DNA of 64,000 bases from Calycina herbarum (GCA_001414485.1 LLEY01000136.1:1-64000), one strand, 5' to 3'. Counted from the stretch's first letter, positions 9,610 to 21,082 are shown. Notes: generated by a model from the sequence alone, not told the origin. Numbers and translations are program-made.

Positions 9610-11910
9610 ATGCCTAAAACACGGCCTCCCACCACTGGCTATGCCCGCATTGCTCAAGCAGAAGACTCCGATTCTGATAATGACGATCTCGCCAACAGCT
9701 ATGCCTCACTCCAACCAGCCGGTGCTCCACGATATGCCTCCATTACCCAACCTCGCGCCCACGGTGGCATGTTGACCGATGGCAATACATCTCCAACAAA
9801 TACCCGCAGGCCACGGAATAGAAGGCGCATGGGAAGCAATAGTTCCGTCTCAGGGGTTGACATCAAGGCCATAAATGCTAGGTTGGAACGATGGGCTGAC
9901 GAAATCGCCTCGAAATTCAAGATCAATAAAGTGAAGGGAAAGACGGACGAAGAGGAGAGATTGGAAATCCACCACTCGGTATTCCAGGCACCAGAAGGTG
10001 TTCGACCAGCGACGGCCGAAACACTGGCAGATGGCGGCGACCAAGGACAAATGACGAAAGCGGAATTCGAGGTCATAGTTGAGAGTGTTAGGGTTGCTAT
10101 CGAGCAAGGGATGCACCCAAAGATGATTACACAGGGGAGTTCTGGCAGCTACTTTGCGAGGAATACCGAGGGAAAGGTGGTGGGAGTCTTCAAGCCCAAG
10201 GACGAGGAACCTTACGCCGCAGGAAATCCAAAATGGAACAAATGGATACATCGGAATTTGTTCCCATGCTTTTTCGGACGCGCATGTCTTATTCCCAATC
10301 TCAGTTACGTCTCCGAGGCCGCGGCATATACGCTGGATTGCAGACTACGAACGCACCTAGTTCCTTATACCGACATCGTTCATCTTTCTTCAAAATCATT
10401 TCATTACGACTTCTGGGCACGGAGGAATTTCTATAGAAGGAAGAAGCCATTTCCGCCAAAGGTTGGTAGTTTTCAGGTTTTCCTGAAAGGTTTCAAGGAT
10501 GCGAATATCTTCTTGCGAGAGAATCCCTGGCCAGATCGAGTGGCCGGATCATACAGACCCAGCGACCCCCAAAGAAAGAGTAAAGCATGGAGAGAAACAT
10601 GCAGACCGAACAGCTCTCGCGACGATGACGACGATGAAGAGGAACAAATTCCCATGGCACCCACAGAAGGAGAAAATAGACGTTTCGTATGGACAGAAAC
10701 ATTGCAACAATCATTCCGGGAAGAGCTCGAGAAGCTCGTCATTCTTGATTACATCATGAGGAACACGGATAGAGGTTTAGACAATTGGATGATCAAGGTG
10801 GATTACGAAAACCAGGACGTATCTATTGTTTCCGAACCATTAAAAATGAATGGTGCATATGAGGAGCCTTCACCACGCCTTGTACCAGGTTCAGGTAGCC
10901 CAGAAACCCGACCTTACAGAACTCAACAGCCTATGGAGGCCATCAGTAGATCAGCTACGCCGAATCCACATGCTGGGCCTACTATGTCACTTGGGGCTAT
11001 TGACAACAGTTTATCGTGGCCATGGAAGCATCCAGATGCCTGGCGAAGTTTCCCATTTGGCTGGCTCTTCCTTCCTGTTTCCCTAATTGGACAACCATTT
11101 TCACAAAAAACTAGAGATCACTTTTTACCACTTCTTACATCCAAACAATGGTGGAGCGAAACGCAATTAGAATTGAGAAAGATTTTCAGTCAGGATGCAG
11201 ACTTCCAGGAGCGTATGTTTGCAAGACAAATCGCAGTTATGAAAGGGCAGGCTTGGAACGCAGTCGAAACTCTCAAGATGGCTGACCATGGACCCTTGGA
11301 ATTGACCCGCAGAGCGCGAGTTTGTGTTTGGGACGATTTGGTTGATATTCCTGTAGCGGTCCCAATGCGAGTTCCCTCTGGGGAAATGCGAAGGCGTCAC
11401 GATGTTGGACTTCAAAGGGATTTGGACGAAGAGGAGATGGATATAAGTGCGGCTAACGCTTCTGCCCCACAACCAGATCTCTTGGGTCTATCCTCTCCTT
11501 CGACGGAACTTCCAAACCCGAATCGATTCGAGTTGGTTAGCCCTCGTGCAAGCGAAGAGGTGTCAGCTGTTCAATCACCAGAGTCACTTCCCGAAGCGAC
11601 CAATGGTGCTCGAGATGCGTTCAAGAGCCAGGTCAAATTTACCGATCGCCCGGAATTTGGACACTCTCGAGGTCGTATGAGTTACGATGGACCTTCTCGA
11701 CCTGTTGCACAAACCCCCCGACGAGGGGAAGGTCGACGATTCTCTCTCTCATCTAAGAATCGTGGTCTCCCACTTATGTACGATGGCGATGATACGGACG
11801 GAGATCTGGGCTATGCCGCGGCGGAGGGAATGGATGGGAACCACCGAAAGGTGATTGTGGAAAGATTAGAAACTGTGAAAAGTAAGAATCCTGTTTTTAC
11901 ATGGTGTTAA
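9610..11910 (+). CDS. LSB6: Type II phosphatidylinositol 4-kinase Lsb6
   Basis: One uninterrupted frame of 766 residues. The N terminus is Ser/Asp-rich and disordered. The kinase core starts near 175 with the glycine loop GSSGSYF and the ATP-binding Lys in VVGVFKPKDEEPY; the Cys-rich segment expected for palmitoylation appears as FPCFFGRACLIP. The catalytic loop is DYIMRNTDRGLDNW (about 380), the type II PI4K signature. A conserved block WPWKHPDAWRSFPFGWLFLP follows, then a Ser/Pro-rich tail. The protein converts PI to PI4P on endosome, vacuole and plasma membranes. Lsb6 in yeast also binds the Las17 actin regulator. The frame ends FTWC; a 34-bp GTAAG..TTTAG segment at the end is too short for an intron, so the unspliced end is kept. 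Confidence 0.93.
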   Translation: MPKTRPPTTGYARIAQAEDSDSDNDDLANSYASLQPAGAPRYASITQPRAHGGMLTDGNTSPTNTRRPRNRRRMGSNSSVSGVDIKAINARLERWADEIASKFKINKVKGKTDEEERLEIHHSVFQAPEGVRPATAETLADGGDQGQMTKAEFEVIVESVRVAIEQGMHPKMITQGSSGSYFARNTEGKVVGVFKPKDEEPYAAGNPKWNKWIHRNLFPCFFGRACLIPNLSYVSEAAAYTLDCRLRTHLVPYTDIVHLSSKSFHYDFWARRNFYRRKKPFPPKVGSFQVFLKGFKDANIFLRENPWPDRVAGSYRPSDPQRKSKAWRETCRPNSSRDDDDDEEEQIPMAPTEGENRRFVWTETLQQSFREELEKLVILDYIMRNTDRGLDNWMIKVDYENQDVSIVSEPLKMNGAYEEPSPRLVPGSGSPETRPYRTQQPMEAISRSATPNPHAGPTMSLGAIDNSLSWPWKHPDAWRSFPFGWLFLPVSLIGQPFSQKTRDHFLPLLTSKQWWSETQLELRKIFSQDADFQERMFARQIAVMKGQAWNAVETLKMADHGPLELTRRARVCVWDDLVDIPVAVPMRVPSGEMRRRHDVGLQRDLDEEEMDISAANASAPQPDLLGLSSPSTELPNPNRFELVSPRASEEVSAVQSPESLPEATNGARDAFKSQVKFTDRPEFGHSRGRMSYDGPSRPVAQTPRRGEGRRFSLSSKNRGLPLMYDGDDTDGDLGYAAAEGMDGNHRKVIVERLETVKSKNPVFTWC

Positions 11911-12797
11911 TTTAGATGGGCCAAAAAACGGCACATCCTTCTTTGGTGTATTATAGTAGGGAACGGCCCAAGTTGGACTGGGAAGGTCTAGGCGTATCGA
12001 GGCATAACTTGCGTTTGGGAATCTACATTTGGGATGGGGAAGCTGAATATAGACTTGAGTATGTGCAAATAGGTGTTCATGTGTTTATTTGTGGTATTTG
12101 GTGTTCGGACTTCCGTGTTCAAGATTGTAATCTGCTTCGGCTATTTCTATTCATTCCCCTGAAACTTATATCCAGAGATTACTATTCAAATCCCATGGTT
12201 TTGGAAAGCGAAATATTTGTATTAATGAACAGCCTCTATCCCTCTTTCTATTTTTGGTTAAGAAAGAGGTAGGTGAATGAAGGCGATGCTCATCGACATC
12301 GGCGTTGAAGAACACCCTCGTTGTTCCAACTTGTTAGCACAATTTAGGAATATTAGCATAACGTTTGGGTTAATTAAGAGAATTGTCTCAGACCCTTTCA
12401 AACAATATTTTCGATACTTCCAGGAAGCTGTAACAATACTAGTAAGCCAAAGGTATTTGAGGCCGCTCTTGCCGCTTTTGTCGAGGCCGTTCAGCCCCTC
12501 GCTCTTGCCTCTTGCGTGCGCTTACATCACTTTTACGTCTAGATTTTGCCTACAAACGCCCAACCCAACACCCGCGAAGCCTATCTACCTAAAAGCATGT
12601 AAATTAATTTTCTTCTCAACTTCACTCTCTCACGCCCATCGTTCCTTCCTTTCCGTCTACCGCCAACCATACCGACTTCACCTGCCACATGGCTTGACCT
12701 CCCTGTCGCGAAGCCTTTGTAGCCTTCTTAAGGACAAACGGCGCAAGCAACCTACAGTACACAACATCTGCATGCGCGCAACCCTCGCAGCATCACC
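11911..12797. other. Intergenic region
   Basis: No supported gene. The segment near 12310-12440 carries TTGTTCCAACTTGTTA and AGCACAATTTA words shared with 33848-33900, so it probably contains a decayed repeat. The last 200 bp are pyrimidine-rich, as expected for the promoter/leader of the following SNF2 gene. Confidence 0.45.
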
Positions 12798-15700
12798 ATG
12801 GAAGACCAATACGCCCACGATGGTCCTTGGGGAGGCCCTCGATTCCCGAATGTCCCTTTCACCGCGAACGGCACCCCGGCATTTCCACCCGATGGACAAT
12901 GGAATCCAAATCAGTTATTGAACCCACGAGCTCCGCAGCAGCAAGCACCCCAAAATGGCTACTCGAACCACAACAACGCTGCCAACTTCAACGCCGCTCC
13001 TCCTGCTCAGCTTAACTTCCAATTTGATACGCCCGCGAGTGGTCGGCAAGAATTATCGCACGCGCATCCTTCCATGCCGATGTATAATGGGAATGGCAGC
13101 AGTACAAACGGACATAATGGTTTCACTTCACCTTCGAATGGAAACGGTACTATGGGTGGTATGGGGCATATGCTAGAGCGTGTGCACAATGTTGCAGACC
13201 GGAGTCTGGTGCCACAGAAACGAAGGAAAATGGATGATCCAAGAGAAGAAGGTGGCAAGAAAGCACAGTTCAGTGGCGGTGGTCAAAATGGAGTACTGGG
13301 CCAATACGTGAACGAAAAAAGAAAAGAAGGTTACCAGAAGATGCATACCAACGGAAAGGCTGTGGAAACTTTGATCTTGGACGACGACGACGTGCAAGTC
13401 GCCACTGATCCGGGTGACGTTGAAGTCTGCTATGGTCGAATCGAGGGAGCGGAAATCAACGCACATCAAGTTCCAACTCCGAAACCAGGCACTATGTCAG
13501 TATCCAAAAGTTTTTGGCCTCAAGTCAAAATTCAGTTGCGTCGGACAGCGGGGGAAAGGACCCATCAGATCTACGTAAGAGATGGGACTCGTGAGGTCAT
13601 TGGTTGTGTCGACGTGAACACTGCCATTGGCTTGGTTCCCCTTTTGGACGCCAAATTCAATATCCGGACAGCCGGTCGCATTCTCACTCGTCCTAAGAAG
13701 CTAGATGATCTACCTCCAGGAGCAAAAATTTCCCAGAGATATGGTCTTGACCTCAATGTATATGGCCCGAAAAAACATGCCATACAAATTGGTCGACACC
13801 TTGCTCAAAAACAACTTTGGCTACGAACGCCTCTGTTTGTCGAAAATGGAACCGAGCTATACAATCCACATGTGCTGGAGAGACCTGCTCAACCTGCACC
13901 AAGACTAATGGCCTCATATAGCAGTCAACCCCCAGGTCCAGTGCGCACGACAGAGGATATTCGAAACGACGTATTGGGCATGTTTGACTCTCTAGAGCAG
14001 TCCGAAAATCTCCCAGAAATGCAACCCAATCAACGAATTATTACAGACCTTTTGAAGCATCAAAAACAAGGCCTTCATTTCATGACAGCCAAGGAAAAAG
14101 AACGTGTATTTTCCGCCGACGAAAAGGGAAATAGCTCTCTTTGGCGACTCAACATCGTTGCGGGTTCTAGGACTTATGTCAATGTTATTACTGGCCAAGA
14201 AGAGCGGAATAGCCCTCCTCAAGTTCTGGGTGGCATTCTTGCTGATATGATGGGACTTGGTAAGACTCTGAGCATATTATCGTTAGTCGCGCAAACACTC
14301 GACGTCGAAGCTATGCGGTGGGCCAGCCTCGATCCTCAGGCGGAGAAGGATGATAGAGAGCCATGTGCTGCTAAGAAAGGGAAGAGAGCTTTGCCAAAAA
14401 TTGAGCAGACTCCCTTGGTACGAAATTGCAAGACCACATTGCTGGTATCTCCTCTAAGTACAATCACGAATTGGGAAGACCAAATCAAACAGCATGTCAA
14501 GCCTGGTACTTTGAAGTATTACATTTACCATGGAGCAGGTCGGATCAAGGACATCAACAAACTTGCTGAGTTTGACTTGGTTATCACTACTTATGGATCC
14601 GTCGCAAGCGAATTTGCCTACAGAAGCAAAAACAAACCTGGAGTATATCCACTTGAAGCAATCAACTGGTTCAGAATTGTTCTTGACGAGGCCCACATGA
14701 TTCGAGAACAGTCAACACAACAATCCAAGGCCATTTGCAGATTGCAGGCATCGCGCAGATGGGCAGTCACAGGAACTCCCGTTCAAAACCGTCTAGAGGA
14801 TCTTGGTGCGTTGATGGCTTTCCTTCGGGTCAAGCCTTTTGATGAAAAAGGAGGGTTTGCTCAATACATCATGTCTCCTTTCAAGATGTGCGATCCTGAA
14901 ATTCTGCCAAAGTTGCGATTATTGGTAGACAGCATCACTCTTCGACGTCTCAAGGATCGCATTGACCTGCCACCACGCCATGATCACCTTGTCAAACTTG
15001 ATTTCAATTCAGAGGAACGGCACATTTATGAGATATTTGCCAAGAATGCTTCCGATCGGGTTAAGGTTATTGTTGGACAGCGGGAGAAATCATTGGGTGG
15101 CAAGTCATACGTTCATATCCTTCAGTCGATTCTACGTCTACGGCTTATTTGTGCTCATGGCCGAGACCTCTTGTGTGATGAGGATCTCCAAGTAATGTAC
15201 GGTCTCAGCAAAGACTCGGCCATTGAACTTGACAGCGACGATGAGGATGACCGACCTGCGCTCTCGTCGAAACAAGCCTATGACATGTACAATTTGATGG
15301 TCGAAACCAATGCTGACGTTTGCGCGGGTTGCAATCGAAAGATTGGTGCCAAGGACGAGGCTGCCGAAGCAGATGGAGAGGCAAAGGACGAGGCGATCGG
15401 CCATATGACACCCTGCTTTCACATTTTGTGCCCTAACTGTTTCGGTGGTTACAAATCACAATTGGAACAGTTTGCTCAAGGCAGTCCGATGGTCAATTGC
15501 ACGATTTGTTCGCAACATATCCGACTTTCCTTTTTTGCTCTACAACCAGGTGGCGCTGAAATAGGCGGGCCCAAGGCGAAGGGGAAGGGCTCTACCAAGA
15601 CAATCGAAAATTATAACGGGCCACATACCAAGACTAAGGCATTGATCCAGGATCTCTTGCGCTCGAAGTATGAATCTTCATTACAGCCAAATGAACCCCC

Positions 15701-16175
15701 TATCAAAAGTGTTGTTTTCTCTGGCTGGACAGCTCATCTTGACCTCATTCAACTCGCTCTGCAACAGAATGATATCAAATATTGCCGTTTAGATGGGAAA
15801 ATGACCCGGACAGCGCGCGGAGCTGCTATGGATAACTTCCGTACAGACCCTTCAATTCTCGTTATTCTGGTTTCTATCATGGCTGGTGGACTCGGTCTCA
15901 ACTTGACTACTGCCAATAAGGTCTATGTCATGGAACCACAGTACAACCCTGCAGCGGAGGCCCAAGCTGTTGACCGTGTTCATCGACTTGGCCAGAAGAG
16001 AGAGGTGACGACCGTTCGGTACATCATGAATGATAGTTTCGAGGAAAAGATGCTGGAATTGCAGGAGAAGAAGAAGAAGTTAGCCAGTATCAGCATGGAT
16101 AAGGAGGCTAGTAGGATCGATAAGATGGATGCCGCTAGAAAGAGGCTAGAGGATTTGAGGAGTTTATTCAAGTGA
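12798..16175 (+). CDS. SNF2-family ATPase with RING finger (Rad5/HLTF-like)
   Basis: A single frame of 1125 residues. An Asn/Gln/Pro-rich N terminus precedes a module around 205-380, in the position where HLTF/Rad5 proteins carry HIRAN (I could not confirm HIRAN itself). The SNF2 ATPase follows: motif I ILADMMGLGKT (about 480), Walker B as DEAH (about 630), motif III GTPVQNRLEDLGALMAF. A C3HC4-like RING (CAGC..CFHILCPNC..CTIC, about 836-905) is inserted before the helicase C domain (VVFSGWTAHLDL, LDGKMTRTARG, MAGGLGLNLT, AVDRVHRLGQKREV). A RING inside a split SNF2 core marks the Rad5/Rad16/HLTF group, which couples ATP-driven remodelling with ubiquitin ligation in post-replication or nucleotide excision repair. 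Assignment to one orthologue is not possible by eye. Confidence 0.9.
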   Translation: MEDQYAHDGPWGGPRFPNVPFTANGTPAFPPDGQWNPNQLLNPRAPQQQAPQNGYSNHNNAANFNAAPPAQLNFQFDTPASGRQELSHAHPSMPMYNGNGSSTNGHNGFTSPSNGNGTMGGMGHMLERVHNVADRSLVPQKRRKMDDPREEGGKKAQFSGGGQNGVLGQYVNEKRKEGYQKMHTNGKAVETLILDDDDVQVATDPGDVEVCYGRIEGAEINAHQVPTPKPGTMSVSKSFWPQVKIQLRRTAGERTHQIYVRDGTREVIGCVDVNTAIGLVPLLDAKFNIRTAGRILTRPKKLDDLPPGAKISQRYGLDLNVYGPKKHAIQIGRHLAQKQLWLRTPLFVENGTELYNPHVLERPAQPAPRLMASYSSQPPGPVRTTEDIRNDVLGMFDSLEQSENLPEMQPNQRIITDLLKHQKQGLHFMTAKEKERVFSADEKGNSSLWRLNIVAGSRTYVNVITGQEERNSPPQVLGGILADMMGLGKTLSILSLVAQTLDVEAMRWASLDPQAEKDDREPCAAKKGKRALPKIEQTPLVRNCKTTLLVSPLSTITNWEDQIKQHVKPGTLKYYIYHGAGRIKDINKLAEFDLVITTYGSVASEFAYRSKNKPGVYPLEAINWFRIVLDEAHMIREQSTQQSKAICRLQASRRWAVTGTPVQNRLEDLGALMAFLRVKPFDEKGGFAQYIMSPFKMCDPEILPKLRLLVDSITLRRLKDRIDLPPRHDHLVKLDFNSEERHIYEIFAKNASDRVKVIVGQREKSLGGKSYVHILQSILRLRLICAHGRDLLCDEDLQVMYGLSKDSAIELDSDDEDDRPALSSKQAYDMYNLMVETNADVCAGCNRKIGAKDEAAEADGEAKDEAIGHMTPCFHILCPNCFGGYKSQLEQFAQGSPMVNCTICSQHIRLSFFALQPGGAEIGGPKAKGKGSTKTIENYNGPHTKTKALIQDLLRSKYESSLQPNEPPIKSVVFSGWTAHLDLIQLALQQNDIKYCRLDGKMTRTARGAAMDNFRTDPSILVILVSIMAGGLGLNLTTANKVYVMEPQYNPAAEAQAVDRVHRLGQKREVTTVRYIMNDSFEEKMLELQEKKKKLASISMDKEASRIDKMDAARKRLEDLRSLFK

Positions 16176-16485
16176 TTCTTTCTGAATTAGAGGGGGCGCG
16201 GGTCTGGTCTGGTCTGTATCGGTTTGGGGGTCGGGGGGATGCGAGCATATGGCGTTCTTTCTATTGAATTGCGAATACCTAGAGGATTTTTCTCGGAAGT
16301 GGGGCTATACCTGGAGTTTGGGGTTTGCTTTTGCTACATTACAAGGGCGGGAGTCAAATCTGGGAGGTTTGTTGTGGTTTACTTTTTTCCCCCATCACCG
16401 TGGCTTGCTTTACACCGGGGAGAGCGAGACGAGATTTCTCTTTTATTAGATAGGGACATGGTTGCATATGAGCCTCGTGGCTTCA

Positions 16486-16510
16486 GGGGATGGGGATGGG
16501 GATGGGGATG
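16486..16510. repeat. (GGGGAT)4 microsatellite
   Basis: Four perfect GGGGAT units followed by G. Confidence 0.85.
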
Positions 16511-16604
16511 CATTACAAAGTACATAGGTACACAGATTACGAATGAATGAAGCGGATCTCCCAATGCTCTTTGGCGATAGTTGGTTGGCTTGTCAAGAGG
16601 TATG

Positions 16605-16813
16605 AGAAGTGAGCATTACTCTGCGAACACCTGCTTTCGCTTTGATTGTGCGAAACGGTCTGGGATAATTAACAGGATTGTTTGGGAAGATCTAGGAGAA
16701 TAAGAAGACTTGGCTTCTTGATTGCCCTAAAAGTTCTTGAGTTTATCTTGTTCAATTACAAATATTGTCTAAATAATGCGAAATGGGGTGTTCGTAGAGC
16801 AAAGCTCACTTCT
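16605..16813. mobile_element. MITE-like element, copy 1
   Basis: Terminal inverted repeats of 27 bp (16605-16631 and 16787-16813) match at 24 positions; both begin AGAAGTGAGC and end CGAACACC. The 209-bp element has no coding frame. Its left end and interior (TTGTTT..GA(T/C)(C/T)TAGGAGAAT, then a CTT..TTGATT stretch) align with the element at 49945-50158, so this is a dispersed family. The target-site duplication is not clear. Confidence 0.7.
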
Positions 16814-17868
16814 TTTATTAACACCCTCCTGAACTCTTCGTAGGACCGGGTTTATCGTAAAAATCTTTTGGTAGAATATCTTTCTTGACTTGTTTTGAAA
16901 GCTCTCTCGAGTCAGCGATCACGTGCTCGTAAAGCTATTTTGAGGGTGGTGAGAACTCCGCCTCATCCTTCGGCAGGGCAATCTCGTTTGGTCGCTGAGC
17001 TTCTTTTGACCACTCGATTTCTAATTGCACATCGCATCCTACCAACGATCTCATCCTTCGCTCCTTTCCAGGTTGCAATATCTCATTTGTTTGTCGTTGT
17101 TTCAAGTTTTGTTCTACGCTTTGTGCTTTTAGTAAAATCACATTTCTCATCTCCCGGCTAAAAATTAGTCATTCTGTAACTCCGCTTTCCTTTTTCAAGT
17201 TTCAACTTTTTACCAACTGGAAAAACACCATATGCAACTGCCAGCGAGTACAAACCTTCTTCTCCACCCCCACCTATCTCGTGGCCGTTGGACCCTAGCA
17301 GGTACGAACTCTTCTTCCCCGCCCTCCGCTGCTCTTCTTGGTTTCTCCCTCGGTCTGTAGATTTATATCCGTAAACCTTTTGCACCATTTGTCAAGTTTG
17401 TTCGAAATCACTGGGATCCGCGGTCCTGAATTTGTCCTGTGCTCAAGTTGGCGGACAAAATTTCTCGGACACATTTTCTGAGAATGAGATGAGGCTTACT
17501 TGTCACACCTCCTCGTACCTGGGTTTCCTGTCAAACCCACGATGCTTCTCTTAATAACTTCCTCGTAGAAGCTTACCCCTGACCCCTTCAGCCTCATATC
17601 GTCAAAACCGCTGTGCCCCGGGAAAACCCTCACGGTATTGGCTACGTGGGGCACGATGTGGATATGTGCACAGCAGACAGTTTAACTACGCCGCCCTCTT
17701 TTTCACGTACACAGGGGCAATCAACCTGACCGAAATTATTGGCTCCCACCACTTTTGACTCCTTCACCCCGGCGGTACTCCAGGTCGGTACCTTTCTCAA
17801 CGAACTAAAGGACCATCTGACCATTCACAGTTAATTTGGCGCGCCTCGGCCTAGGCTGTGGCCAAGCA

Positions 17869-17875
17869 TATATAA
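17869..17875 (+). promoter_or_regulatory. TATA-like box touching the upstream ATG of the esterase
   Basis: TATATAA ends one base before the ATG at 17877. If it is a functional TATA box, transcription would start downstream of that ATG and translation would start at 17967, where a clean signal peptide begins. Confidence 0.4.
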
Positions 17876-17876
17876 T

Positions 17877-19735
17877 ATGCCATGGCCTTCCAAATATTCG
17901 CCCATACACGGCAAACTCTGGACTATTTCGACGATCAAGACTTTTCTTTGGTCTCTCTTATTCATAATGTTGGTTTCAGGTCTTGTTATTAGTTTGGTTG
18001 TTGGTCTCACACATGCAAAAGATATCGACTTAACCGTCGACTTGGGTTATGCTAAGTATCGAGGTGCCAACGCCAAAAATGGTGTTAGCACTTGGTTTGG
18101 AATGAGATATGCTGCTCCTCCGTTGGGTGATTTGAGATGGCAAGCTCCTCAGGATCCGCTGGTCAATACTACTCTTCAACCAGCTACTGCCGTAAGTTCA
18201 AGATGAGTACATGCCATTATCACTAGCTGACTTCTGTAGCGTGGTGGAGTATGTATAAGTTCTCCATCGACTGCCATCTCAGACGAGGTCAAAAAGGGAG
18301 TACAGAAAGAAGATTGCCTATTCGTTAATGTCTTTGCACCAACTGTTACCAAAGGAAACCACCCCGTTTTCGTCAACTTTCAGGGAGGCGGGCTTAACTC
18401 TCTCGCTGACTCAACTCTCGATGCCAACAACTTGATCAACGCTGCAGATCGTGACATCGTCGTTGTTACTTCAAATTATCGGGTTGGACTACAAGGATTC
18501 TTAGCCAGCAAGGAAGTGAAAGCAAATGGAGCGCTGAATGCCGGTCTGTTGGATCAAAGAAAAGTCTTACATTGGGTTCAAAAAAATATCCACCTGGTAA
18601 GAAAACCATCCAGCTATCTTTTCCCACAGCTAACACGAATTTAGTTTGGAGGAGATCCAAAACATGTTACAATTGGCGGAGCTTCAGCCGGAGGAGCTTC
18701 TGTAAGTCTTCAACTTACAGCTTACAATGGTCGAGATGACGGTCTGTTTCACGCTGCTGCGGGTGAAAGTGCCTCACTGGGAGCAAAGTATACTGTTGAA
18801 GAGGCGCAATACCAATACGATGCCCTCATCAAGCGGGTGAAGTGTGATACTGCACCCGATACACTGAAATGTCTTCGGGATCTCGACATCAACACTCTGC
18901 TTGTAAACAACCCAAACATTCCAACACCGGGTCCTGGCCTCGGAAACCCGATTTTTGCGTGGTCTAGCGTGATTGACGGTAATTTTACCACGGGGTACAG
19001 TTATAACTTGTACGCTACGGGGAAGTTTGTCAAGGTTCCCACCATCTATGGGTAAGTCAATTCCTCTCTCTTCTCAAAATTCCACTCGATCATAATACTA
19101 ATAAAAATAGCTCTTGCACAAACGAAGGCTCAGGTTTTACCAACAAAGACCCAGCTGCATTCGCCAACGTCACCCAAATGAACGCATTCTTAAAAACCAA
19201 CTATCCAAAACTTACCCCCGAACAACTCGCCAAAGCCGACTCCCTCTACCCCTCAACACCTGAAAACCAGTTCCCAAACCGAGGAGTTTATTGGCGACCA
19301 GCCGCCCTAGCATGGGGAGAAATGCGCTACAACTGTCCAGGAATCTACATGTCTGGCGCCATTCCCCGAGTAGGAGGTATGAACTCAAGCTGGAATTATC
19401 ACTGGGATAAACTGTCAACAACCAACGCTTTGAACGGTGATGGTGTTACCCATGTTTCGGAGGCACAGTATATTTGGGCTGATAATAAGGCGGATGATGT
19501 TGCTGGGAATGCGATTCAATCTTACTGGGCCAGCTTCATCCGAACAAAAAACCCCAATACGCTTAAGGCGAAGAGTGTTCCGGAGTGGGTTGAGCATTTC
19601 GAGGGAGATACTTCGAAGGGGGCTTTACAGAGGGTACATTTCACGAATGCTACTGTGGCTATGGAGACAATTACTCCGGCGGAGATGAATAGGTGTTATT
19701 CTTGGATTGGAATTGGGTCTACTATTTCGCAATGA
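17877..19735 (+). CDS. Type B carboxylesterase/lipase, secreted or membrane-anchored
   Basis: Four exons (17877-18191, 18240-18596, 18645-19051, 19111-19735), 567 residues from the first ATG. A second in-frame ATG at 17967 (Met31) opens MLVSGLVISLVVGLTHA, a convincing signal peptide. With a TATA-like box directly against the first ATG, the 537-residue form is likely the real one. The alpha/beta hydrolase signatures are the WFGMRYAAPPLGDLRW entry motif, EDCLFVNVF, the nucleophile in GGASAGGAS (Ser238; GxSxG with Ala before Ser, not the usual Glu), the acid in SCTNEGSGF and a His in GVTHVSEAQYIW. It belongs to the cholinesterase-like fungal esterases, which hydrolyse carboxylic esters outside the cell. 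The substrate cannot be told. Confidence 0.9.
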
Positions 19736-20133
19736 TTGGGATATTCTGGGGTTATGATTAAAATTAGACATTGGCATCGTGGGCGTTTTCTACAATGGTG
19801 GAGTTAGTGGTGCATCAACGGGCTTTGGATTCGGGCTTGCATTTAGTTTTGCATTTGCACCCTAGCGATGTTTTTTTGTACATAATCTTTTACAACGATG
19901 GCTCCTTCCTTCAACCTAAAGTATTAACCCAGATAGTTGGGACAATTGAACTTCATTGTTCCAAGTATTTAGGATAATTCAGCATCCCATATATACCAAA
20001 AATCGGAAACGACTTAATCGTAAATCGCAAATCGCAAAAGTCAAGTATTTAAAGCTAGAGGAGAACTCAACTATTATTGCCTAAGAAATAATCCCTTACT
20101 GTCTACTTATTCCCTTATTCTCTTATTCTTCCT

Positions 20134-20165
20134 CTCCTACCCCTTAGCTAAAAAAGGGGTAGGAG
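20134..20165. repeat. Perfect 12-bp hairpin inside the TIR element
   Basis: CTCCTACCCCTT is followed by an 8-base loop and then its exact reverse complement. On a larger scale the flanking CTTATTCCC../GGGGGTAAG tracts also pair imperfectly. Confidence 0.8.
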
Positions 20166-20456
20166 AACATTCTTTTCTTGTGTATATAAGAGAGCGTAGG
20201 AGGGGTTAAGAGAGTGAGGGGGTAAGCAAACATTCCCCCCTTCCTTTCTCTCCCTTTCTCTCTTATTTATCTAGAAGCAACAGCAAGGAAGCAATATAAT
20301 AGTGAGGATGTGGGTACGCCGGCGATACTATCTTAAAATTGACTTTCTTAAAAAGCTGGTTACACACGTAATGACTGCTATTCTTGCTCTCTGATTAGCC
20401 TGTTAGTTACCGTTGTATACGCTTGATGTAGATAGCTTTATAGGCGTGGGATAGCA

Positions 20457-20488
<32 letters not shown>
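20457..20488. repeat. (TG)11(AG)5 microsatellite
   Basis: An uninterrupted TG run passes directly into an AG run, inside the TIR element. Confidence 0.85.
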
Positions 20489-21082
20489 TTTAACTTAAAA
20501 ATTATTCTATTTCCTACTTATAAAAAGCGACACTTTGCGATTTAGTCGTTTCCGACTTTTGGTACATATGAGATGCCGTAGATAATGACCTTGAATTGCC
20601 CCAGAGAGTTGGAATAACGAGAGAGGTAGGCAGGTACGACTCTCAAGTGTTTACTGCTGCTTTGACTATCGGTGGTGAGATTGGCTAGCGAGACCACGAA
20701 AAATCTGGGAAATAGCAAGGGCCAGGGAAAATTAAGATGGATTGAAAAATTTTCTAGCCATGTTTCTGTACATCCTTTCATTCCTCCTGCTTTGCGATGG
20801 AGTTGCCTTCGACCGTTGAGAAGTACATACCACACTTGAAAACCTCTTATGGGACTCAGGCACGATAAGACCTGCTTAGCTGGTGTACGTATTGTGAAGT
20901 ATTTTTGGCTTCGGGGTAATAGAGGGGCAAGATGGGTTGAGGGCATAAGCAGGGTCTCTACTGCTGGTGTTCGTCCATTTCGTGGTGGCGGGTTGTCATC
21001 ACAACATCAGTGAGTGACCTTGAGCGACTAGGGGGAAAAAACAGACAGTAACAATGCCATGTCAATGCCATATTGCTTCGTC

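Larger units (their letters stand above)
16176..17876. other. Intergenic region with a MITE and a microsatellite
   Basis: 1.7 kb without a supported gene. It holds a four-copy GGGGAT microsatellite (16486-16510), a 209-bp TIR element (16605-16813), and pyrimidine-rich sequence leading into the esterase gene. Confidence 0.6.
19994..20564. mobile_element. Non-coding TIR element with TA duplication
   Basis: Inverted arms 19996-20020 and 20538-20562 match at 23 of 25 positions (both start CCAAAA and contain TCGGAAACGACT). Each arm is flanked outside by TA, as expected for insertion by a Tc1/mariner-type transposase. The 571-bp interval has no coding frame, but holds nested inverted pyrimidine/purine tracts, a perfect 12-bp-stem hairpin and a TG/AG microsatellite. 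It is interpreted as a large MITE or a deletion derivative. Confidence 0.7.

Noticed and set aside
11880..11960. A last intron in LSB6 giving an alternative C terminus
   Set aside because: The GT..AG interval is only 34 bp, below the length of other introns here, and the unspliced end FTWC is plausible.
20542..20946. 134-codon minus-strand frame
   Set aside because: It begins inside the inverted repeat of the TIR element, has no conserved look, and overlaps repeat-derived sequence.
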